The position numbers and the translations under genes were made by a program. A stretch of 49,776 bases of DNA, taken from NCBI RefSeq assembly GCF_001417735.1, contig NZ_BBUZ01000052.1, forward strand, positions 1-49,776, given 5' to 3'. This DNA comes from Streptomyces sp. NBRC 110028. GTDB lineage: Bacteria; Actinomycetota; Actinomycetes; Streptomycetales; Streptomycetaceae. The notes beneath the pieces were generated by a model, which was given only the letters and a program-made list of their open reading frames with translations, ran no database searches and was not told the origin of the DNA. Shown piece by piece: positions 1 through 7,500 of the stretch (positions are counted from its first letter, which is position 1; each line of letters opens with the position of its first letter).

Positions 1-84
1 GCGCCGCGTGCCACCGTGCCGCCCGGCCCCCCGTGACCGCCGAACGGGCCGTGGGTCACGTGGGGAGGCCGTCGATCTTCGGAT

Positions 85-531
85 TCAGCCGAGTTCTCCG
101 GTGGCCTTGAGGTGCTCCATGAACGCGGCAGCGATCCGCGGACGGGGCGCTTCTGGAACGAGGGTGTCCGACAGTTCGGCCTCCAGGCCCCATTCCGTGT
201 TGAAGGCGACGGCCATTCCCGTCGGCAGCACGTTGTTCGAGAGCCAGACGGCGAAGGCGGCCGCTGTGTGCACGGTGCAGTCCATGATGGACACCCCCTC
301 GGGGGCAAGCAGGGCCATACCTTCAAGCTCTTCGTCGTCCAGGGTGATCCCGAAGTGCATGGACGATCCGCTGACCGGGCCGTCGGAGCCATCGTCGATG
401 CGAATGAACTCCTCCGGGTTGCGCTCGCGCAGCAGGGCCTCCAGGCCCTCATAGGACAGGCCCCAGCTCTGCCCCTCCGGCGGGCTGAAGATGTACATGG
501 TGCGAAGTTCGGCGATCTCTTCCGGTTCCAT
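85..531 (-). CDS. Acidic small protein, probable immunity protein for the adjacent toxin
   Basis: A 148-residue protein that I do not recognise as a named family. It is clearly acidic, with clusters such as DDGSDG and DDEELEG, has no signal peptide and no membrane segment, so it should be cytoplasmic. It lies 38 bases downstream of the polymorphic-toxin-like gene on the same strand, which is the standard place for a cognate immunity gene. An acidic protein is what one expects of an inhibitor that covers a nuclease active site. The function is therefore inferred from position and composition only; it could also be an unrelated SUKH- or SMI1-like protein. The ATG start keeps the short spacing to the upstream gene. 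Confidence 0.6.
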   Translation of the reverse strand: MEPEEIAELRTMYIFSPPEGQSWGLSYEGLEALLRERNPEEFIRIDDGSDGPVSGSSMHFGITLDDEELEGMALLAPEGVSIMDCTVHTAAAFAVWLSNNVLPTGMAVAFNTEWGLEAELSDTLVPEAPRPRIAAAFMEHLKATGELG

Positions 532-569
532 CGTGGCGCTGTGCTTCCTGTGCGGCGGGGCAGCGGTGG

Positions 570-2114
570 TCAGGGTACGTAGCGGGCGTGGCCTTTGACA
601 CCGTAGGCGGCCATCATGACGCGCCAGTACTGGACCGACTCCTGGTTGTTCGTGACCGTCTCGACTCCTCGCATCTCCGTGTTCCTCGGATCGTCGAGCG
701 CGGCAGCGTACTTCTTCAGCTCGTTGCGGTCCTTGTAGTAGAGGAAGTCCTTCTTCCCCTTCTCATGGTTCTCACGGAGTTCGTCGAGCGAGCGGTAGCA
801 GCGCTGGTTCGGCTTGTGGACATACTTCGCCTCGACGGCCATCCCGTCGAGGTCACGGAATCCGTCCACCATCAGCGTGTTCCCTACGCTGTGGCCGGGC
901 GGGATAGGGACCTCGTACTCTGGGGAGCCGGACACGCGCTTCTGGTAGGCGACTTCCGCCGGCTTGCCACCCGAGACCTCGCCCGGCCGCAGCGAGCTCA
1001 GCCAGGTCTGGAACTTCTTCTGCTCCCCGGGGGTGAGCGGTGGAAAGCGGGGGTCGGGCGGCGTGCCTGGGGGGATCGGCTGGACGCGCGGGCCGCCCTT
1101 GGAGGGGCGATAGCCGACCGGAACAAGGGTCGGGACACGGATCAGCGGAGCCAGGAACGGCGGCAGACCTGGTGGCACGAGGCTGTCGTTGTCGGGCTGC
1201 GGCATCTTCACCCTGGACTTGGACGTGTCCAAGGCAGCGGGGATCTTGCCGAGGGCGGCGATCCGTGTGTCACCGGCAATGGCCTCGTGAAGGCCGCCAT
1301 CGTGGCCGTCCCCTCCAAACCTGGGCTGTTCCCAGGGCCAGAGGGACTCTCCGGTGAGGGGCATGGATTCCATGGCCCGGCGATCCTTGGCGGTCTCTAT
1401 GTGATCGGCGTAAGCGTCACACGCGTTGGCGAGCATCTTGCAGGCGGTGGGAAGGTTCGCCATGAGCGTCTCGTCCTCGCCCACCGCGCTCGGCGGCGCG
1501 GTCTTGCCGACGAACTTCTTGAAGAAGTCCTCGACCGCGTCGGCGGTCTCGCCGACCTGGTCGAGGTTGGCGGTCTTCCACGCGGTGTCGGAGTCCCAGT
1601 AGGCGTCTTCGAGGATCTTCGCGGCGCTGCGCCAGGTCTTGGCGACGGCGCGGAGTTTGTCCGGCTGGCCGAGGAAGCGCTCGTTGAAGAAATACTGGTC
1701 GGTGCCGCTGGTTTCGCCGACCACGTCGGGCAGGTCCTCGGCGTTGTGGCTGGCACGTGGGTTGCAGTCGGGGCCGGATGGCTGGTCACCGATCCCCGGG
1801 TCCTGAGGGCTCTTGCCAAGGAGCTCCGCCGCTGTCTTGCTCTCGTTCTTCAGGAACTCCTCGGACGCTTTCAGCAGTGCACCGGCACCGTTGGCCATCA
1901 CCTGATGGGCAAAGCCGGACTTGTCGAAGACCGTCTTCACGGCCTCCTTGTACACGGCGGCGAAGGCCCGTCCCGCCTCGTCGTCACCCGCCATCCCGCC
2001 ATGCTCGCTGAGTTCGGTGAAGAGCAGACTCAGCATCTCGAAGATCAGATCACGCAGCCTCACCATCGACCAGGACGCGTTGACGAAGTTCGACGTCTGA
2101 TGCCGGAGATCCAA
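570..2114 (-). CDS. Polymorphic toxin: ESX/WXG-like N-terminal region and C-terminal Tox-REase-5-like nuclease domain
   Basis: A protein of about 514 residues built like Streptomyces polymorphic toxins. The N-terminal third is helical and contains the motif AGDDEAGRAFAAVYKEA, typical of ESX-secreted toxin leaders. A Pro-rich linker follows (roughly residues 300-350). The C-terminal ~130 residues carry VDGFRDLDGMAVEAKYV; the Asp and the E-x-K signature are what is seen in restriction-endonuclease-fold toxins (Tox-REase-5 type). Likely role: contact-dependent or secreted DNase against competitors, neutralised by the downstream protein. Start: a TTG with GGGAG five bases upstream is preferred; an ATG at 2066 is in frame but lacks a ribosome binding site. 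Family assignment of the nuclease domain is by motif only. Confidence 0.7.
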   Translation of the reverse strand: MDLRHQTSNFVNASWSMVRLRDLIFEMLSLLFTELSEHGGMAGDDEAGRAFAAVYKEAVKTVFDKSGFAHQVMANGAGALLKASEEFLKNESKTAAELLGKSPQDPGIGDQPSGPDCNPRASHNAEDLPDVVGETSGTDQYFFNERFLGQPDKLRAVAKTWRSAAKILEDAYWDSDTAWKTANLDQVGETADAVEDFFKKFVGKTAPPSAVGEDETLMANLPTACKMLANACDAYADHIETAKDRRAMESMPLTGESLWPWEQPRFGGDGHDGGLHEAIAGDTRIAALGKIPAALDTSKSRVKMPQPDNDSLVPPGLPPFLAPLIRVPTLVPVGYRPSKGGPRVQPIPPGTPPDPRFPPLTPGEQKKFQTWLSSLRPGEVSGGKPAEVAYQKRVSGSPEYEVPIPPGHSVGNTLMVDGFRDLDGMAVEAKYVHKPNQRCYRSLDELRENHEKGKKDFLYYKDRNELKKYAAALDDPRNTEMRGVETVTNNQESVQYWRVMMAAYGVKGHARYVP

Positions 2115-2439
2115 CGCTCTCCCGCCCTCCCCGCAGATCCACAACGGATGCCCACAGCACCGTACACGGGTGCGAACTGTGCGTGCACGAGCGACGGTTG
2201 ACGCCCCCGTGTCGCAGACGGCCAGCGAAGCGAACAGCGACGCGCACTGACCAGATCCTGCCACCGGCGCCACCCGGACCTCGCGCCACAGAGCGTCAGC
2301 TACGCCTCCCAAACGAACGGCTTCGTGCGTGCGCGGTGCGTGAGCGGACTGTCCGGCACGAGCCGTCATAAGCAGGATCAACCAATCAGCGACCGTGGCG
2401 CTGACCAGGTAGAACAGCGCCAGACAACAGCACCGAGCA
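2115..2439. other. Intergenic stretch without a convincing gene
   Basis: This stretch lies between the start of the toxin gene and the inverted repeat/tRNA fragment. Reading frames here lack ribosome binding sites and have no recognisable protein content. It probably contains the toxin promoter, which I could not place, and the terminal DNA of the presumed integrated element. Confidence 0.4.
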
Positions 2440-2503
2440 CCCCCCGGCAAGGATTCGATCCCACTCCTAAAGCGGGTGTCGCAGGTTCGAATCCTGCCGG
2501 GGG
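2440..2503. repeat. Imperfect inverted repeat covering the T-arm of a tRNA fragment
   Basis: The left arm CCCCCCGGCAAGGATTCGA is an inverted copy of the T-arm and 3' acceptor strand of the tRNA fragment that follows, with one extra base and one mismatch. The arms are about 22 bases long with about 19 bases between them. It could fold into a hairpin at the junction, or be what remains of two oppositely oriented att cores. Confidence 0.6.
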
Positions 2504-2508
2504 CACCA
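2464..2508 (+). other. 3' fragment of tRNA-Arg(CCT), probable att site of an integrative element
   Basis: The sequence runs from an anticodon loop CTCCTAA through AGCGG (3' side of the anticodon stem), the variable region, a perfect T-arm (GCAGG TTCGAAT CCTGC), a G-rich 3' acceptor strand and an encoded CCA. The 5' half of a tRNA is missing: the bases before the loop cannot form the anticodon stem. A ~45-base tRNA 3' segment is the usual identity block left at the distal end of elements that integrate into tRNA genes. In that geometry the element lies to the left (lower coordinates) and the intact tRNA is outside the window. Confidence 0.7.
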
Positions 2509-2514
2509 ATCTGA

Positions 2515-2964
2515 TCAAGAGTCTCCGCAGGCCATGGGCGCGAGCACACTGACTCCCGAGTCAGGCCGGGTCCGGTGGGTGCCCGACGGAGGTGTTGAAC
2601 AGTGCTTCGAGAGGTTGCCGCAGGCCGGGGCGTGGTCGTCTAGCACCCCTTTGAGGTTCACGTCGACCATCCGGTCCCACTCGTCGACCTTGAGTTCGTC
2701 GAGCGCGGAGACCGGTCCGACACCGGCGTTGTTCACCAGGACGTCCAGCCCGCCGAACTCGGCTTCGGCGGTCGCGACCAACGCCGCGACGTCTGCTCGG
2801 CTGGTCACGTCGGTCGCCACGGCCACGGCCTGTCCGCCGGCGGATCGGATGTCCTCGACCACGTCGTCGAGTGCCTTGTCGCTGCGGGCTCCGAGCACGA
2901 CCTCCGCGCCACGCGCGGCCAGGCGGAGGGCTGTGACCCGGCCGATCCCGCCGCCGGCACCTGT
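2515..2964 (-). pseudogene. Truncated short-chain dehydrogenase/reductase remnant
   Basis: The reading frame encodes a good SDR N-terminal half: the cofactor motif TGAGGGIG, then GARSD, the acidic DVTS turn, the NNAG motif (VLVNNAGVG) and VDVNLKGVL. Homology stops there (about position 2641), before the catalytic Ser and YxxxK. What follows is unrelated sequence running up to the tRNA fragment. At the 5' end there is no start codon or ribosome binding site in front of TGAGGGIG; the preceding codons are shared with the end of the neighbouring gene. The gene has thus lost its first ~8 codons and its whole catalytic half, next to the probable att site. It should be non-functional. Confidence 0.75.
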
Positions 2965-2995
2965 GGGCGCGTGCCTGCGTGTCGGCGAAGGCGCG

Positions 2996-3778
2996 TCAGT
3001 GGTGGTGGCCGTGGCGGCCGAGGGTCTCCACGGGGGTCGCGCCGGGGCGGGTCCACTGTGGCACGGGGCGGCTGGTCGGGCCCCAGGTGGCGTTCCCGTT
3101 GGCGTCCGAGCGCCAGGACCAGCACGGGCTGCCTCCCTCGGGCCGGCCCTCGGGGGTGTCCTCCCACGCCTCGCCGCGGCCGTAGGGCGTCATGTCGAGC
3201 AGGCCCAAGGACCCGTTGACCCGCTCGTTGCCACGGCCCGTCGTGGAGTAGGTGAGGAACACGCGGTTGCCGTCGCGCAGGAAGCAGGTGAGGTGACCCA
3301 TGTCGTCGCCGACCGGCGCGTCCACGTCGCGCACCGAGTACCAGGGCTGGGTGTAGCCCATGAACGCGACGTAGGGGGCCACTTCGTCCCACCGGCCCGT
3401 GGTCAGGATGGCGAACGAGACGCCGCGGGCGCCCAGGTAGACGTCGTCCTTCAGGTGCCAGGCCGTGGTGGTGCAGCCCTCGCACTGCCCTTGGTGCGGC
3501 GTGTCGTCATACCACATGTGCTTGTAGACCACGAGTTCGTCGCGGCCCTGGAACAGGTTCAGGAACGGGACCGGGCCGTCGGGTCCGACGACCTCGACCG
3601 TCCCGTCGAACTCCACCATCGGCAGGCGGCGGCGGGCGGCGGCGATGGCGTCGCCCTCGCGGGTGTGGGCCTTCTCGCGGGCCAGCAGTTCGTCGCGGGC
3701 GATCTGCCAGGTGGCCGGGTCGACCACGGGCGGGCGGCCGGGCTGTGGGGTGGTCGGGTCGTCCGGTGTGGTCGTCAT
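2996..3778 (-). CDS. DUF899 family thioredoxin-like protein
   Basis: A 260-residue soluble protein of the DUF899 family, which has a thioredoxin-like fold and unknown substrate. The diagnostic stretch is the central KHMWYDDTPHQGQCEGC, where an aromatic-rich strand leads into a CxxC pair; C-E-G-C is the likely redox site. The His-rich end (GRHGHHH) may bind metal. The ATG has GGAGG six bases upstream. The gene is divergent from the mycothiol-type protein to the right, with about 195 bases between the starts. Members of this family are common accessory genes in Streptomyces; a role in peroxide or disulfide chemistry is only a guess. Confidence 0.85.
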   Translation of the reverse strand: MTTTPDDPTTPQPGRPPVVDPATWQIARDELLAREKAHTREGDAIAAARRRLPMVEFDGTVEVVGPDGPVPFLNLFQGRDELVVYKHMWYDDTPHQGQCEGCTTTAWHLKDDVYLGARGVSFAILTTGRWDEVAPYVAFMGYTQPWYSVRDVDAPVGDDMGHLTCFLRDGNRVFLTYSTTGRGNERVNGSLGLLDMTPYGRGEAWEDTPEGRPEGGSPCWSWRSDANGNATWGPTSRPVPQWTRPGATPVETLGRHGHHH

Positions 3779-3973
3779 GGTGTCCTCCGTGGTGTCTCGT
3801 GCCGGGCAGCGTCGTACGACGTTCTACGGCGGTCACCGGAAGAGACTCGCGGCCCGGCCGGAACTCATCGCAGCAGGCGCGTCGCGCTGCCCGGGCGAGC
3901 GGCCCTTCCCCGTCGTAGCGCGGCGTCCGATAGCCGCCGGACAGGGCGGGGGCAGGCGGCCAGCCTGTTGGAC

Positions 3974-4627
3974 GTGAACGATTCTTCCGAAGCGCTCGTC
4001 GAGCGGTATCTGCTGGCCGGCGCCGAGTTCGAGCAGCGGCTGCGGGCCGTGCGGGCCGGGCAGTGGGCCTGGCCGACGCCCTGCACGGAGTGGAACGTAC
4101 GCGACCTGGTCCATCACATGACCCGGGGCAACCTCGGCTACACGGGGCTGCTGAACGGTGACACCGGTGAGGACTTCCTGCGCCGACGGGACGCCGACGC
4201 CCTGGGCGACGACCCGGTCGGCGCGTATGTCCGGTCCGTGCGGGATTGCGCCAATGCCTTTGCCCGGCCCGGTGCGTTTGAGCGTGTTCTCGACTATCCC
4301 CTGGGCCGCGTTACCGGCCGGCAGGCCCTCGCCGTGCGTACCACCGACAGCGTGATCCACACCTGGGACCTCGCACGCGCCCTCGGCGTGGACGACCGCC
4401 TGCGCCCGGACCTGGTGGAGTGGGTCGACGGCCATGTGGAGGCGATCTACGCCGGGCTGCCCGAGACGCCCACCGCGACCGAGACGACCCATCGGTTCTT
4501 CGCGCCGCCCCTGCCCCCTCTCCGTCACGACGCCGCTCGCCAGGACCGGTTGCTGCGCCGGATGGGCAGGGACCCGGATGGGCTGGGACCCGGAGGGGAG
4601 GACGCTACCGGCCTCGGACGCGCTTGA
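3974..4627 (+). CDS. TIGR03086 family protein (DinB/mycothiol-dependent maleylpyruvate isomerase-like)
   Basis: A 217-residue protein of the actinobacterial TIGR03086 group, a branch of the DinB/maleylpyruvate isomerase four-helix-bundle fold. The family signature is seen as PCTEWNVRDLVHHMTRGN near the N-terminus and TDSVIHTWDLARALG in the middle; the histidines in VHH and IHTWD are the expected metal ligands. Such proteins are thought to be mycothiol- or thiol-dependent transferases. The start chosen is a GTG; a TTG two codons upstream is possible. Its 3' end overlaps the 3' end of the convergent MerR gene by 23 bases. Confidence 0.8.
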   Translation: MNDSSEALVERYLLAGAEFEQRLRAVRAGQWAWPTPCTEWNVRDLVHHMTRGNLGYTGLLNGDTGEDFLRRRDADALGDDPVGAYVRSVRDCANAFARPGAFERVLDYPLGRVTGRQALAVRTTDSVIHTWDLARALGVDDRLRPDLVEWVDGHVEAIYAGLPETPTATETTHRFFAPPLPPLRHDAARQDRLLRRMGRDPDGLGPGGEDATGLGRA

Positions 4628-5378
4628 GCCTGGTCCAGCCCGTCCAGCCCCGTTCCCTCAGCAGCTCGATCAGCCGGCGGGCGGGGGGCACGGTGTCGTA
4701 CGCCAGGGTGTCCATCAGTGCCACGAGCGGGGGGTCGAGGTCGGCGTCGTCGACGTAGTGTTCGCCCCGCTCGTCGGCCAGTCGCGTGAGGTAGGCGGCC
4801 AGGTCGTCGGCCAGGCCGGTCAGGCGTGGATCGTCGGCGGCGTGGTCGAGGGCCTGGCTCAGGGTGCGGTAGAAGCCGATGAACCGCGGGTCGGCGATCT
4901 GCGCCCGCTTGCGGGCCATCCACTCCGGGACGCGTTCGGGTGAGCGCGCGGCCAGGGGGACCCAGCCGTCGCGGTCGGCCCGGACGATCCGCTCGTCGAT
5001 GCCGAGAGCACGGAGGTGGTCGAGGAAGGCGACCACCTCCCGGGGCAGTGCCAGATGGTCCCCGGCGGCCAGGCGGGCGAGCTGGTCGCGGTGGTGTTGG
5101 CGCTCCTGGATCTCCGTGCGCAGCCGTTTGTCGATGTCCGCGACGGCCGCGGCGAAGTCCGCTTCGTCGGCCTGGAGGAGTTCGCGTACGCGCGCCAGCG
5201 GGACCCCGGCCCCGGCGAGGGTGCGGATCTTGATCAGTTCGACCACGGCGCCCGCGTCGTACCTGCGGTATCCGGACTGGTCCCGTTCCGGTTCCGGGAG
5301 CAGCCCCTTGGCGTGGTAGTGCCGCACCGCGCGGACCGTCACTCCGGCGTACGAGGCCAGTTCGCCGATGGTCAGCAT
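4605..5378 (-). CDS. MerR family transcriptional regulator
   Basis: A 257-residue regulator. Residues 1-70 are a standard MerR winged helix (MLTIGELASYAGVTVRAVRHY, then GYRRYD and the LIKIRTLAGAGVPL segment), followed by a dimerisation coiled coil. The ~150-residue C-terminal part is an effector-binding region that I cannot assign to a ligand. Its ATG lies inside the end of the upstream hydrolase gene (ATGCTGA, 7-base overlap), so the two are translationally coupled and the hydrolase is the likely target or metabolic partner. Confidence 0.9.
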   Translation of the reverse strand: MLTIGELASYAGVTVRAVRHYHAKGLLPEPERDQSGYRRYDAGAVVELIKIRTLAGAGVPLARVRELLQADEADFAAAVADIDKRLRTEIQERQHHRDQLARLAAGDHLALPREVVAFLDHLRALGIDERIVRADRDGWVPLAARSPERVPEWMARKRAQIADPRFIGFYRTLSQALDHAADDPRLTGLADDLAAYLTRLADERGEHYVDDADLDPPLVALMDTLAYDTVPPARRLIELLRERGWTGWTRLKRVRGR

Positions 5379-6124
5379 CCCGGCAGGTTACGGATGATCT
5401 CCGCGATGTGCGGGGCGTGGGTGAAGACCAGGCGGTGGTCGGCGTCGAGCCAGGTCGTGGAGGTGTGCGGTCGTGCGCGTACGAGACGTTCGACGCCCGC
5501 GCGCCACAGCTGGTTGTGGCGTGGCGCACGGCCCTCGGCGCTGTCGCCGGCGATGTTGGCCGACATGATCAGGCTGATGGGGTGGTCGATCTTCCGGTAG
5601 CGGTCGAGGAGCGCGGACCGCACCACGTCGATTTCGAGGTTCAGGTCGTGGATGTCGTGTGCGGTGAGCCGCGTGGAATGCGCCAAGTCGTCTGCCAGTG
5701 AGCGGAATTCCGCCAGGTCGGCATCGGTGATGAACGGTTCGGGCAGCGGGTTCGCGCCGTCGATGAGGACGAGCCCCGCGACGGCGTCGGGGCGCTCGGA
5801 GGCGTAGTGCACGGCCAGGTCCGCGCCCAGCGAGTAGCCCACGAGCAGGGGCGCCGTGGGCAGGTCGAGCGCCGTCAGTACGGCGACGAGGTCGCTCAGG
5901 AACGCGTCGAACGAGTACCGGTCGGAGGCCGAGGCGAGACCGTGGCCCCTGAGGTCGAAGGTGACCACGTCGTGGTCGCGCCGAAGGAGCGCGGTCAGCT
6001 CGTGCAGGTCGGCCTGGGTCGAGTTCAGGCCGGGGCACAGGACCAGCGGGCGTCCCCGGCCGCCGCGAATCATCGGGATCGTGACGCCGTCGTGGTGGAT
6101 CGTTTTCGTCGTCATGCCGGTCAT
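5372..6124 (-). CDS. Alpha/beta hydrolase
   Basis: A 250-residue alpha/beta hydrolase. The nucleophile elbow is GYSLG (Ser at about residue 98), an oxyanion-type LCPGLNS lies near residue 30, the FDLRGHG motif follows strand 4, and DADHRLVF supplies the catalytic His. No signal peptide, so cytoplasmic. The substrate cannot be read from sequence; homologues include esterases and haloperoxidase-like enzymes. It is first in a two-gene operon with the MerR regulator. A second ATG three codons downstream could be the real start, as no strong ribosome binding site is visible before either. Confidence 0.85.
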   Translation of the reverse strand: MTGMTTKTIHHDGVTIPMIRGGRGRPLVLCPGLNSTQADLHELTALLRRDHDVVTFDLRGHGLASASDRYSFDAFLSDLVAVLTALDLPTAPLLVGYSLGADLAVHYASERPDAVAGLVLIDGANPLPEPFITDADLAEFRSLADDLAHSTRLTAHDIHDLNLEIDVVRSALLDRYRKIDHPISLIMSANIAGDSAEGRAPRHNQLWRAGVERLVRARPHTSTTWLDADHRLVFTHAPHIAEIIRNLPGC

Positions 6125-6150
6125 GCTGCGGGGCTGCCCCTGCGGCAGGG

Positions 6151-6480
6151 TCAAGACGGGGGTGCCGTGAACCGTTCGGCGGCGTCCCGGAGTTCGTCCT
6201 CGCGCCGCGGGTCGTACGTCTCCTCCGACGACCGGGCCTCGCGGCCGCGGTCGACGTACGACCCGGTCGGCGCCCGGGTCGTACCGAGGACGACGTCGGC
6301 GAGGTAGCGGCCCGCGGTGCCGCGGGTGGTGGCGAACGGGGTGAGGGTCATCGCGGGCAGGACGCGGCGCATCGCGAAGCGGGAGACGGGAGCCGCGTTG
6401 CGGGCGAGGCCGGTGCCGGGGACGAATCCGGGGTGGTGGGCCACGACGTCGATCCCGGCCGGGAGGCGGCGCGCGTACAA
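6151..6480 (-). pseudogene. C-terminal remnant of an SDR (retinol dehydrogenase-like)
   Basis: The frame encodes YARRLPAGIDVVAHHPGFV, the conserved stretch just after the YxxxK site in short-chain dehydrogenases, and continues to a normal-looking C-terminus with GSYVDR. The cofactor-binding half and the catalytic Tyr/Lys are absent; the sequence upstream (about 6480-6640) contains no matching frame. It is a decayed gene end, 26 bases upstream of the hydrolase start. Confidence 0.65.
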
Positions 6481-6649
6481 GGACGCCGTGTCCCGCTGCC
6501 CCCGGGATGTCCCGGCTCGGCCGTCCGGTGAGCGAACCGCGCGCCGGGTCCGACGCCTTCGCGCACCATTGGGCCGTGCGGACGGCCGCCGTCCAGCACA
6601 CCGCCGACCGGTAGCCGTCCTCCCGACTCCGGGGCGACCGGTAAATCTT

Positions 6650-6709
6650 CGGAAGTTTTCGTGATTCTTTCCGGAATGCTGTTGACTGTTGATGTGAGCA
6701 GATCAAAAC
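6650..6709 (+). promoter_or_regulatory. Candidate promoter and operator of the xylanase operon
   Basis: Two small palindromes, CGGAAGTTTTCG (6650-6661) and TTCCGGAA (6669-6676), stand just upstream of a TTGACT -35 candidate (6682-6687). A possible -10 (CAAAAC, around 6704) is weak. CGAAA/TTTCG-type boxes are known in front of Streptomyces xylanase genes, which fits an inducible operon. The patch is distinctly A/T-richer than its surroundings. Confidence 0.4.
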
Positions 6710-6771
6710 TGCGAGGCAAACGCCGCATGGTCTCCCCACCGGCCTCATGAGGGCGAGGAGGAATCACGCAC

Positions 6772-7500
6772 ATGAAGCACGTATCCGCTCACACACACCC
6801 GACAACCGGCAGGCGCGGTCGCTTACGCGCGCTCGGCCGGTTCAGGCTGCTCATCAGCATCGCCTGCACGACGGTGCTGGTCACCGTGGCCGCGATAGCG
6901 CTGCCCGGCACCGCGCAGGCCGACACGGTCGTCACCACGAACCAGACCGGCACCAACAACGGCTACTACTACTCGTTCTGGACGGACTCGCAAGGCACCG
7001 TCTCCATGAACCTGGCCTCCGGCGGCAGCTACAGCACGTCGTGGCGCAACACCGGGAACTTCGTCGCGGGCAAGGGCTGGAGCAACGGCGGACGCAAGAG
7101 CGTGACGTACTCGGGCACGTTCAACCCGTCCGGCAACGCCTACCTGGCGCTCTACGGGTGGACGTCGAACCCGCTGGTGGAGTACTACGTCGTCGACAAC
7201 TGGGGCACGTACCGGCCCACGGGGACGTACAAGGGCACCGTCACCAGCGACGGCGGTACGTACGACATCTACAAGACCACGCGGTACAACGCACCGTCCG
7301 TCGAAGGCACGCGCACCTTCGACCAGTACTGGAGCGTGCGGCAGTCGAAGCGGACGGGCGGAACCATCACCACCGGCAACCACTTCGACGCCTGGGCGCG
7401 CGCCGGGATGCCGCTGGGCGACTTCAAGTACTACATGATCCTCGCGACCGAGGGCTACCAGAGCAGCGGCAGCTCCAACATCACCGTGGGCGGCGGCTGA
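6772..7500 (+). CDS. xlnB: Secreted GH11 endo-1,4-beta-xylanase
   Basis: A 242-residue xylanase that cleaves internal beta-1,4-xylose links. It has a long basic signal peptide (hydrophobic core about residues 27-46, probable cleavage after AQA at 50) and a single GH11 beta-jelly-roll domain. The nucleophile is Glu137 in LVEYYVVDNWG and the acid/base is Glu227 in ATEGYQSSG. The protein ends right after the domain with VGGG: the C-terminal linker and binding module found in S. lividans XlnB are missing. AGGAGGA lies nine bases before the ATG. The stop overlaps the start of the esterase gene (TGATG), as in other Streptomyces xlnB-axeA operons. Confidence 0.93.
   Translation: MKHVSAHTHPTTGRRGRLRALGRFRLLISIACTTVLVTVAAIALPGTAQADTVVTTNQTGTNNGYYYSFWTDSQGTVSMNLASGGSYSTSWRNTGNFVAGKGWSNGGRKSVTYSGTFNPSGNAYLALYGWTSNPLVEYYVVDNWGTYRPTGTYKGTVTSDGGTYDIYKTTRYNAPSVEGTRTFDQYWSVRQSKRTGGTITTGNHFDAWARAGMPLGDFKYYMILATEGYQSSGSSNITVGGG

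Noticed and set aside
588..2201. Plus-strand open frame opposite the toxin gene
   Set aside because: No ribosome binding site, no recognisable domain, and exactly opposite a well-supported gene.
2464..2508. Reading the tRNA-like sequence as a complete tRNA gene
   Set aside because: No D-arm, 5' acceptor strand or 5' anticodon stem can be found upstream; only the 3' part from the anticodon loop is present.
2641..6480. The two SDR fragments (N-terminal half near 2.8 kb, C-terminal half near 6.3 kb) as one gene split by an insertion
   Set aside because: Both are on the minus strand but in the wrong order for a simple split (the N-terminal half lies downstream), and they belong to different SDR subgroups.
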